Source of the DNA: an uncultured Phascolarctobacterium sp.
GTDB taxonomy: Bacteria; Bacillota; Negativicutes; Acidaminococcales; Acidaminococcaceae
NCBI GenBank assembly: GCA_934234275.1
Contig: CAKQHU010000071.1
Location: forward strand, 1 to 7,081
DNA length: 7,081 nt
Direction: 5' to 3'
Shown here: positions 1-4,899 of the stretch, one piece after another
How the letters are laid out: the number at the start of each line of letters is the position of its first letter
How positions within the stretch are numbered: the first letter of the stretch is position 1
Notes under the pieces: model-generated
Databases searched by the model: none
Told to the model about the DNA's origin: nothing
The model's input: only the letters and a program-made list of their open reading frames with translations
Program-made: the position numbers and the translations under genes

Positions 1-300
1 GGTACTGAAGCTCTGGGCGGCCTGATTGGCGGCTCTCTGGCTTCCGGCGTACTGGTTGCAATCCTGATGGCTAACGCCGGCGGTGCATGGGATAACGCTA
101 AGAAGTTCGTAGAAGCTTCCGGCCGTAAACACACTCCGGTGCATGACGCAACCGTTGTAGGCGATACCGTAGGTGACCCGTTCAAAGATACTTCCGGACC
201 TGCAATGAACATCCTGATCAAACTGATGACCATTGTATCTCTGGTATTTGCTCCTGTACTGGCAGCAAACGGCGGCATCCTGCTTGGCCTGTTCAAATAA
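1..300 (+). CDS. hppA: Membrane-bound ion-translocating pyrophosphatase, C-terminal part (5' truncated by window)
   Basis: The reading frame is open from base 1 and encodes the last 99 residues before TAA at 298-300; the gene starts outside the window. Membrane pyrophosphatases hydrolyse cytoplasmic PPi and pump H+ or Na+ across the inner membrane. The tail shows the family's conserved C-terminal blocks: a glycine-rich transmembrane helix, then [12 protein letters not shown], then the loop [14 protein letters not shown], which belongs to the conserved cytosolic catalytic region, then NILIKLM leading into the last hydrophobic helix. It ends at the usual distance after that helix, so the C-terminus looks intact. 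The residues that set ion specificity and K+ dependence lie upstream of the window, so H+ versus Na+ pumping cannot be decided. A strong hairpin terminator follows 24 bases after the stop, separating this gene from the porin locus. Confidence 0.95.
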   Translation, partial: GTEALGGLIGGSLASGVLVAILMANAGGAWDNAKKFVEASGRKHTPVHDATVVGDTVGDPFKDTSGPAMNILIKLMTIVSLVFAPVLAANGGILLGLFK

Positions 301-324
301 TTTTATAGTTAAGCTATAATCCAC

Positions 325-357
325 GCTGCTGCAGCATTTAGCTGCAGCAGCTTTTTT
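325..357 (+). terminator. Rho-independent terminator of hppA
   Basis: A perfect 11-bp stem (GCTGCTGCAGC at 325-335 and its complement at 341-351) encloses the 5-nt loop ATTTA and is followed by six T (352-357). It lies just downstream of the pyrophosphatase stop codon and should end that transcript. Confidence 0.93.
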
Positions 358-492
358 GTTGCGCCTATGCTGTAATACAGCATTCTTTGTGAAAAGTGTA
401 CGTTTGTAGGCAAATGCTTTTTGTTTTAAAATGCAAGTGTAACAGCAAGGCAAAATTCATGTAAAATCAATAGCATATTAACAGAAAAAAGC
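358..492. other. Intergenic spacer with a small perfect hairpin, no gene seen
   Basis: No credible coding frame or RNA gene is visible between the hppA terminator and the ompM promoter. The one structured element is at 367-383: ATGCTGT, loop AAT, ACAGCAT, a 7-bp perfect inverted repeat followed by the T-rich TTCTTTG. It could be a weak back-up terminator or a protein-binding site; nothing in the sequence decides between these. Confidence 0.5.
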
Positions 493-521
493 TTGCACTA
501 TGATTTGATACATGGTATAAT
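493..521 (+). promoter_or_regulatory. Sigma-70-type promoter of ompM copy 1 (extended -10)
   Basis: The -35 box TTGCAC (493-498) and a perfect -10 box TATAAT (516-521) are separated by exactly 17 bases, with an extended -10 TG at 513-514. An A-rich stretch lies just upstream. Transcription should start near 528, giving an untranslated leader of about 197 nt. The same boxes and spacing occur before ompM copy 2, which supports the assignment. Confidence 0.88.
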
Positions 522-527
522 TCAATC

Positions 528-724
528 ATCGAAAAGAATAAAAGAAACCATTCTTACTGATAAATATTGCTTTATGAATTACTGCGAAGGAAAAACCGGC
601 AAAGGATGACAGAGGAAACAAGGCAACTCTTGAGCGGAATTTGCGGGGGACTCCGGAAGGTGATTTGTAAAAATATAATATTAGCAGTTTGATAATACTG
701 CTACTTCCTGAGGAGGAAACAACA
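528..724 (+). promoter_or_regulatory. Long conserved 5' leader of ompM copy 1, candidate cis-regulatory RNA
   Basis: This is the untranslated region between the predicted transcription start and the porin ATG. From 563 to 724 it matches 2322-2483 upstream of copy 2 at 160 of 162 positions, although sequence further upstream has diverged. Near its 3' end is a 7-bp hairpin (TAGCAGT at 682-688 with ACTGCTA at 697-703). It is followed by TTCCT (705-709), which can pair with AGGAA (714-718) and so occlude the Shine-Dalgarno AGGAGG at 711-716. The leader also contains two short frames overlapping by ATGA: ATG 574 to TGA 609 (MNYCEGKTGKG) and ATG 606 to TGA 692 (28 codons). I could not match it to any riboswitch class I know. 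The regulatory role is inferred from conservation and length; the ligand or factor is unknown. Confidence 0.6.
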
Positions 725-1930
725 ATGAAAAAATCCTTAGTACTCGCAATGGCAATGGCACTGGGCGTAACCGCTTCTGCTTATGCTGCAAATCCGTTCT
801 CTGACGTACCTGCCGGCCACTGGGCATATGACAGCATCAACAAACTGGCTGCTGCCGGCGTAATCGAAGGCTACGGCGACACCACCTTCGGTGGCGACAA
901 ACTGATGACTCGTTATGAAATGGCTCAAATCGTTGCTAAAGCTATGGCTAAAGGCGCTAACGTTGACAAACTGGCTGCTGAATTCGCTGACGAACTGGAC
1001 AACCTGGGCGTTCGCGTTGCTGCTCTGGAGAAAAAAGCTGACAACGTTAAAATCACCGGCCAAATCCGTTATGAATATGCCGGCCGTGATGGCGATCTGA
1101 AAAAATCCAAAGGCTCTGTTGCTTTGAATCGTCTGCGTACCCGTCTGTTTGTAAACGGTGCTATCAATGATGACTGGACCTATACCGCTCGTATTCAAAA
1201 CGACCAAAACTTCAAAGATGATGTTGGCAATGAAACTACTAAATTAAACCAAGCATATGTTACCGGTCGTGTAGGCGGTTTGGCAGTTGTAGCCGGTAAA
1301 GCTCCTATCGTATTGGCTGAAGGCAACCTGTATGATGATACTGCTGAATTCGTTTCTGCTTCCTATGGCAAAGACGTTAAACTGACTGCATATGCAGGTC
1401 AACCGACTGATTATGATTATGACAACGTTTATGGTGCTTCCCTGTCCGGTAAAGCTGGTAAATTAGCTTTGAGCGCAGGTTATGACGCATTCAAAGATTC
1501 TCTGGCAGGCACTGTTGCTGCTAAAGGCGAAGACAACAACGTATGGAACGTAGGTGCTAAATATGCATTCGACAAGAATGTTTCTCTGAATGCTATGTAT
1601 CTGAATTCCGATGTTGATGTTGATGACAAATATGATACCGACGGCTATGTAGTAGGCCTGGATTACAAAGGCGCTAAAGCTAAACAAGCTGGTTCCTGGG
1701 GCCTGTGGGGCAAATACTATGACCAAGGTGTTGGTACTTTCGTAGCTCACACCATGAAGACCGGCGATTGGTCCGCATTTGCTAAAGAAGGCTTCAAAGG
1801 CTATGGTGTAGGTGCTTCCTATACTCTGGCTAAGAACATGGTTTACATGCTCGACTACTATGATCTGGAAGGCAAAGATACCGAAACCGATACTCAGGTA
1901 ATCTGGAGCCGTCTGCAAATCAGCTTCTAA
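725..1930 (+). CDS. ompM: OmpM-type SLH-domain porin, copy 1 (401 aa)
   Basis: This is a major outer-membrane protein of the Negativicutes OmpM family, which forms diffusion channels and anchors the outer membrane to peptidoglycan through its periplasmic SLH domain. Visible parts are a signal peptide at residues 1-21 (MKKSLVLAMA start, cleavage after AYA, before ANPFSDV), one SLH domain at about 23-76 (FSDVPAGHWAYDSI, GVIEGYGD, TRYEMAQIV), a heptad-like segment at about 78-106 (LAAEFADELDNLGVRVAALE), and then a barrel of alternating aromatic strands ending in ISF. The terminal Phe is the expected BAM recognition signal. The ATG at 725 is chosen because AGGAGG (711-716) lies 8 nt upstream and the signal peptide starts there; an upstream in-frame TTG at 689 would add a non-signal extension. 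Residues 1-112 are identical to copy 2, while the barrel is strongly diverged. It probably forms a single-gene transcript with its own promoter and terminator. Confidence 0.93.
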   Translation: MKKSLVLAMAMALGVTASAYAANPFSDVPAGHWAYDSINKLAAAGVIEGYGDTTFGGDKLMTRYEMAQIVAKAMAKGANVDKLAAEFADELDNLGVRVAALEKKADNVKITGQIRYEYAGRDGDLKKSKGSVALNRLRTRLFVNGAINDDWTYTARIQNDQNFKDDVGNETTKLNQAYVTGRVGGLAVVAGKAPIVLAEGNLYDDTAEFVSASYGKDVKLTAYAGQPTDYDYDNVYGASLSGKAGKLALSAGYDAFKDSLAGTVAAKGEDNNVWNVGAKYAFDKNVSLNAMYLNSDVDVDDKYDTDGYVVGLDYKGAKAKQAGSWGLWGKYYDQGVGTFVAHTMKTGDWSAFAKEGFKGYGVGASYTLAKNMVYMLDYYDLEGKDTETDTQVIWSRLQISF

Positions 1931-2013
1931 TCTGATTTCACGTAAATCCGCTGAAAAGCAAAAAATCGCATATGCATAAATTTAAAGAGGACGGTGCGCA
2001 CCGTCCTCTTTTT
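1931..2013 (+). terminator. 3' UTR and perfect-palindrome terminator of ompM copy 1
   Basis: After the stop, a 3' UTR of about 55 nt is nearly identical to that of copy 2. It ends in a perfect 14-bp inverted repeat (1984-1997 with 1998-2011; core GAGGACGGTGC and its complement) that runs into T residues up to 2013. The palindrome has no separate loop, so the folded form would open a few central bases (around TGCGCA). It is the first of three copies in the window. Confidence 0.92.
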
Positions 2014-2029
2014 ATAGTCCTATGATAAA

Positions 2030-2075
2030 CGTTAGAATCTTAAGCAGTCTGCAATTAAGAATTCTGACGCTTTTT
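2030..2075 (+). terminator. Terminator-like long hairpin in the ompM1-ompM2 spacer
   Basis: The arm 2030-2043 pairs with 2055-2069 (CGTTAGAATCTTAA against TTAAGAATTCTGACG), with one bulged A and one G-T wobble. A short inner pairing GCA/TGC continues the stem, and five T follow at 2071-2075. It could be a second terminator behind ompM copy 1 or a remnant of a lost element. Confidence 0.5.
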
Positions 2076-2252
2076 CATATAGTTCGAATGGAATGAAAAC
2101 TATATTGTAAATTAAAATCAATTCGTAAACGTATGGTTCTAGCTACGGCTTACTACTGCGATAGATTACGGAATAATAGAATACACCTAAAGAGAAATGC
2201 AAATAAATGAAATAATCCCATAATAAAGCTTAAAATTAAACGATAAAAATAT
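2076..2252. other. AT-rich spacer between the two porin genes, no gene seen
   Basis: No coding frame with a ribosome binding site is visible on either strand. The only structure noted is an 8-bp inverted repeat (ATATAGTT at 2077-2084, AACTATAT at 2098-2105) around a 13-nt loop. Unlike the leader that follows, this segment shows no similarity to the region upstream of copy 1. Confidence 0.5.
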
Positions 2253-2281
2253 TTGCACTCTGTATTGTTGTGTGGTATAAT
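2253..2281 (+). promoter_or_regulatory. Sigma-70-type promoter of ompM copy 2 (extended -10)
   Basis: TTGCAC (2253-2258), a 17-base spacer and TATAAT (2276-2281), with an extended -10 TG at 2273-2274, give the same architecture as copy 1. Predicted transcription start is near 2288, about 196 nt before the ATG. The spacer sequence differs substantially from that of copy 1 while the boxes are unchanged, which suggests selection on promoter strength. Confidence 0.88.
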
Positions 2282-2287
2282 GCAATT

Positions 2288-2483
2288 ATGGTAAGGAGAT
2301 TAAGATACTCTACTTTCCATTAATATTGCTTTATGAATTACTGTGAAGGAAAAACCGGCAAAGGATGACAGAGGAAACAAGGCAACTCTTGAGCGGAATT
2401 TGCGGGAGACTCCGGAAGGTGATTTGTAAAAATATAATATTAGCAGTTTGATAATACTGCTACTTCCTGAGGAGGAAACAACA
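2288..2483 (+). promoter_or_regulatory. Long conserved 5' leader of ompM copy 2, candidate cis-regulatory RNA
   Basis: The segment 2322-2483 differs from the copy 1 leader at only two positions (T2344 for C585, A2407 for G648), while the first 35 or so transcribed bases are diverged. The 3' hairpin (2441-2462), the Shine-Dalgarno AGGAGG (2470-2475) and its possible TTCCT/AGGAA sequestering stem are all preserved. The two overlapping short frames are also kept: in the first (ATG 2333) the base change is synonymous (Cys TGC to TGT), and in the second (ATG 2365) it changes Gly to Arg. Confidence 0.6.
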
Positions 2484-3719
2484 ATGAAAAAATCCTTAGT
2501 ACTCGCAATGGCAATGGCACTGGGCGTAACCGCTTCTGCTTATGCTGCAAATCCGTTCTCTGACGTACCTGCTGGCCACTGGGCTTATGACAGCATCAAC
2601 AAACTGGCTGCTGCTGGCGTAATCGAAGGCTACGGCGACACCACTTTCGGTGGCGACAAACTGATGACCCGTTATGAAATGGCTCAAATCGTTGCTAAAG
2701 CAATGGCTAAAGGCGCTAACGTTGACAAACTGGCTGCTGAATTCGCTGACGAGCTGGACAACCTGGGCGTTCGCGTTGCTGCTCTGGAGAAAAAAGCTGA
2801 CAACGTTAAAATCACCGGTACCATCAAAGCTTCCTATGCTTCCTATGACGGAGACAAACTGGGCGAAGGTAACAAAACCAACCATCAAGGTCGTCTGCGT
2901 TCCGATCTGTGGGTAAAAGGCGACATCAATGATGACTGGACCTACAGCGCTATGTTCCGTAACCAACAATTCTTTACTAATGATAAAGCTAACTCCGGTG
3001 AAGAAGATGTTGCTTTCCAACGCGCTTATGTAAATGGTCGTGTTGCTGGTTTGGCTGTTCAAGCTGGCCGTTACAACAAAACCGATATCACTGGCGGTAA
3101 CATCTATGATAATCGTATGGACGGCGTACAAGCTTCCTATGGCAAAGACGTTAAACTGACTGCTGGCTACGGCAAAGCAACTGGCATGGATGTAGTTGCA
3201 GGCGAAGACAAAGACGTTGTTTACGCTGAACTGGCTACTAAACTTGGTGCTGTTAATGCATTCGCTGGTTACTACAAATTTGACAACCTGCTGAAAGCTG
3301 CTGACGATGATGCTATCTGGACTGTAGGCCTGGGCTTTGACCTGGCTAAAGACCTGAAGCTGACCGGTACCTACCTGAGAAGCGATGTTGATACTGTAAC
3401 TGTTGACAGTGTTAAATACAACGATGTTGACAAAGACGGTTATGTAGTTGGTCTGGCATACAAAGGTGCTAAAGCTGCTAAAGCTGGTTCTTGGGGCCTG
3501 AACGCTTCCTACTATGATCAAGGTGCAGGCACTGTTGTTGCTCACACCATGGATGGTATCTACTTCGACGAAGGCTTCAAAGGCTACAGCGTAGGCGCTA
3601 ACTATGCACTGGCTAAAAACATCGTAGCAGGCGTAACCTACTATGATCTGGAATCCAAAGAAGCTAAAGGCACTCCGGACGCTCAAACTCTGTGGAGCCA
3701 AGTAGTATTCAGCTTCTAA
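2484..3719 (+). CDS. ompM: OmpM-type SLH-domain porin, copy 2 (411 aa)
   Basis: This is a paralogue of the preceding gene with the same order of parts: signal peptide 1-21, SLH domain about 23-76, coiled-coil linker about 78-106, and a beta-barrel from about residue 108 to the terminal FSF. The ATG at 2484 has AGGAGG 8 nt upstream. Residues 1-112 equal copy 1. From residue 113 onward only scattered blocks remain, such as INDDWTY, ASYGKDVKLTA, DGYVVGL, YKGAKA, AGSWGL, YYDQG, VAHTM and EGFKGY. These probably mark membrane strands and turns, while the stretches between them differ in length and sequence, as expected for surface loops. It is probably an outer-membrane diffusion channel and peptidoglycan tether like copy 1, perhaps with different pore or surface properties. 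It has its own promoter and terminator. Confidence 0.93.
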   Translation: MKKSLVLAMAMALGVTASAYAANPFSDVPAGHWAYDSINKLAAAGVIEGYGDTTFGGDKLMTRYEMAQIVAKAMAKGANVDKLAAEFADELDNLGVRVAALEKKADNVKITGTIKASYASYDGDKLGEGNKTNHQGRLRSDLWVKGDINDDWTYSAMFRNQQFFTNDKANSGEEDVAFQRAYVNGRVAGLAVQAGRYNKTDITGGNIYDNRMDGVQASYGKDVKLTAGYGKATGMDVVAGEDKDVVYAELATKLGAVNAFAGYYKFDNLLKAADDDAIWTVGLGFDLAKDLKLTGTYLRSDVDTVTVDSVKYNDVDKDGYVVGLAYKGAKAAKAGSWGLNASYYDQGAGTVVAHTMDGIYFDEGFKGYSVGANYALAKNIVAGVTYYDLESKEAKGTPDAQTLWSQVVFSF

Positions 3720-3802
3720 TCTGATTTCACGTAAATCTGCTGAAAAGCAAAAAATCGCATATGCATAAATTAAAAGAGGACGGTGCGCACCGTCCTCTTT
3801 TT
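3720..3802 (+). terminator. 3' UTR and perfect-palindrome terminator of ompM copy 2
   Basis: The 3' UTR is nearly the same as after copy 1 and ends in the same palindrome (3773-3786 with 3787-3800), followed by T to 3802. The segment 3772-3804 is a 33-base match to 4679-4711, behind the zeta-like gene. Confidence 0.92.
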
Positions 3803-3820
3803 GCAGTGGCAAGATAGATT

Positions 3821-3849
3821 TTGACTTTTTTGCTGAAATACAGTACTAT
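3821..3849 (+). promoter_or_regulatory. Promoter of the toxin-antitoxin-like pair
   Basis: TTGACT (3821-3826) and TACTAT (3844-3849) are separated by 17 bases. The promoter starts 18 bases after the T-run of the ompM copy 2 terminator and about 40 bases before the first gene of the pair, so the cassette has its own transcription signal. Confidence 0.7.
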
Positions 3850-3886
3850 GTAAGTAGGATAGTGTGTTTAGAAAGGTTGGTGTCTT

Positions 3887-4099
3887 ATGAGTCAACAAAA
3901 ATATATTTCTGACGAGCAGGTTGTAAAACGTGCTAATTGTGCCGTAAAAATTGCTTTAGAAAAGAAGCGTGCTATGGATGTGCCTATTTTTACATATGAT
4001 AGGGAAACGCAGAGTATTTGTGTAATTGGTAGTGATGGTAGCAAAACTCAGGTATGTGGGAGATATAATCATGGACGCTACAGCGAAAGAGTTAAATAA
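3887..4099 (+). CDS. Small protein of unknown family, candidate antitoxin (70 aa)
   Basis: This is a 70-residue hydrophilic protein without a signal peptide or membrane segment. The N-terminal half (DEQVVKRANCAVKIALEKKRAM) looks helical and basic. The second half (VPIFTYDRETQSICVIGSDGSKTQVC) looks like a beta-hairpin, and it ends in GRYSERVK. The start ATG 3887 has AAAGG (3872-3876) at 10-nt spacing. Its last 29 bases overlap the start of the zeta-like kinase, so the two are probably co-transcribed and translationally coupled. A small upstream gene overlapping a zeta-type kinase is the usual position of an antitoxin. I do not recognise the fold and see no clear epsilon-antitoxin signature, so the antitoxin role is inferred from context. 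The DNA is more AT-rich than the esterase operon, which suits an acquired cassette. Confidence 0.7.
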   Translation: MSQQKYISDEQVVKRANCAVKIALEKKRAMDVPIFTYDRETQSICVIGSDGSKTQVCGRYNHGRYSERVK

Positions 4100-4679
4100 A
4101 AAGCCGGAGATAATCGTTTTTGCTGGACCAAACGGTTCCGGTAAAAGTACTTTCACAGATTTGTTAAAACCACCTGTTGACTATATTAATGCTGATGAAA
4201 TCAAGAAAAATTTAAAATGCGATGATTTGACTGCAGCGCAAATTGCTGAAAAGCAGAGAGAGGATCACTTGAAAAATAGAGAGGACTTCTGTTTTGAAAC
4301 AGTTATGTCTACACCTAGAAATTTAAATTTGCTGCAACGAGCTAAGGACGCAGGTTATTTTATACGTTGTTACTATATTTTAACTGTTGACCCTTTCATT
4401 AATGTTTATCGAGTAAAATCTCGTGTCGCAGAAGGTGGTCATGATGTGCCGGTCGAGAAAATAATCGAACGCTATGATAAGGCTTTGGCTCAGGTTTGTG
4501 ATGTTGTTCATGTTGCAGACGTTTGTCATATATACGACAACTCGACAGAGCAACCTTTTCGTATTTTTAAAAAACGTAAGAGTGAGGAATTCTTTGATGT
4601 TTGCGATGAGTGGCATCAAGAAGATATTAAACTTTTAACTGGTAGCGAAAATATGCAGTATAAGAACTTAAATAAATGA
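4071..4679 (+). CDS. Zeta-toxin-like P-loop kinase (202 aa)
   Basis: This protein belongs to the zeta toxin / predicted AAA ATPase group (COG4185-like). Classical zeta toxins phosphorylate UDP-N-acetylglucosamine and block peptidoglycan synthesis; the substrate here is unknown. Motifs in order are Walker A GPNGSGKST (residues 19-27), NADEI (40-44, zeta-like substrate region), FETVMS (75-80, a family motif with a key acidic residue), and RVAEGGHDVP (118-127) with a following Arg (134) in the lid region. The length is short, like the compact COG4185 group rather than long PezT-type proteins. The ATG 4071 is preferred because GGGAGA lies 7-8 nt upstream; the earlier in-frame TTG 4026 and ATG 4035 lack such a site. 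It overlaps the 70-aa gene by 29 bases, and its TGA touches a copy of the ompM terminator. No frameshift or missing core motif is seen, so it may be active. Confidence 0.82.
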   Translation: MDATAKELNKKPEIIVFAGPNGSGKSTFTDLLKPPVDYINADEIKKNLKCDDLTAAQIAEKQREDHLKNREDFCFETVMSTPRNLNLLQRAKDAGYFIRCYYILTVDPFINVYRVKSRVAEGGHDVPVEKIIERYDKALAQVCDVVHVADVCHIYDNSTEQPFRIFKKRKSEEFFDVCDEWHQEDIKLLTGSENMQYKNLNK

Positions 4680-4709
4680 AAAGAGGACGGTGCGCACCGT
4701 CCTCTTTTT
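4680..4709 (+). terminator. Third copy of the ompM palindrome terminator, behind the zeta-like gene
   Basis: A perfect 14-bp inverted repeat (4680-4693 with 4694-4707) plus a T-run has the same sequence as the terminators of both porin genes, and begins one base after the kinase stop codon. The surrounding ompM 3' UTR is not present here; similarity is limited to about the palindrome and its edges (4679-4711). Confidence 0.9.
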
Positions 4710-4710
4710 G

Positions 4711-4812
4711 CTACATCGCAATGTATGAAGTAGGTCAAAAACAGCCTTTTTCTACATCGCAATGTATGAAGTTGGCCAAAAACGCATTTTTCTACATCGC
4801 AATGTATGAAGT
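4711..4812. repeat. Three tandem copies of a short repeat (period 40-41 bp)
   Basis: A 21-base core beginning CTACATCGCAATGTATGAAG occurs at 4711-4731, 4752-4772 and 4792-4812 without mismatch. The linkers share the pattern CAAAAAC...TTTTT: the first is 20 bases, the second 19. Each core can form a small hairpin (TACAT, loop CGCA, ATGTA), and the A-tract and T-tract of the linkers can also pair. The period is not a multiple of three throughout, so this is not a protein repeat. The element lies between two terminators and may be an intergenic repeat family or a small structured transcript. Confidence 0.85.
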
Positions 4813-4824
4813 TCTTGCAAAATC

Positions 4825-4854
4825 AAAGCATGCTGTAATCAGTATGCTTTTTTT
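4825..4854 (+). terminator. Rho-independent terminator after the tandem repeats
   Basis: AAAGCATGCTG (4825-4835), loop TAAT, CAGTATGCTTT (4840-4850) forms an 11-bp stem with one G-T wobble, continuing into T residues to 4854. It lies 4 bases before the -10 box of the downstream operon and insulates it from readthrough from the repeat and toxin region. Confidence 0.85.
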
Positions 4855-4855
4855 A

Positions 4856-4864
4856 TGATATAAT
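4856..4864 (+). promoter_or_regulatory. Extended -10 promoter of the esterase-thioesterase-rnr operon
   Basis: TGATATAAT (4856-4864) is a perfect extended -10 element. No good -35 is seen 17 bases upstream, because that region lies inside the preceding terminator stem; the extended -10 would have to compensate. Transcription would start near 4871, about 29 nt before the esterase start. Confidence 0.65.
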
Positions 4865-4899
4865 ATAAATTAGTATAGAATAATTTTGAGGTGAAGCCG

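Noticed and set aside
689..724. Upstream TTG start extending ompM copy 1 by 12 residues (also 2448 for copy 2)
   Set aside because: It would place non-signal residues before a textbook signal peptide and has no ribosome binding site, whereas ATG 725 and ATG 2484 have AGGAGG at 8-nt spacing.
528..724. Known riboswitch (c-di-GMP, SAM, cobalamin or similar) in the ompM leader
   Set aside because: Short look-alike strings such as ACTCCGGAAGGTG and GGCAACTC are present, but the conserved cores and helix order of those classes are not, so no family name is given.
2496..3812. Very long open frame on the minus strand opposite ompM copy 2 (438 codons), and shorter ones opposite copy 1
   Set aside because: They mirror the codon bias of the porin genes, run through the terminator palindrome, have no ribosome binding site or recognisable domains, and the low-complexity Ser/Phe/Val-rich product is typical of an antisense shadow.
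4711..4812. CRISPR array
   Set aside because: Only three units; the linkers between cores are 19-20 bases, resemble each other (A-tract, T-tract) rather than being unique, and no cas gene is nearby.
4676..4858. 60-codon open frame across the third palindrome and the tandem repeats
   Set aside because: It is formed by a terminator, DNA repeats of non-triplet period and a second terminator. No ribosome binding site, and it resembles no real protein.
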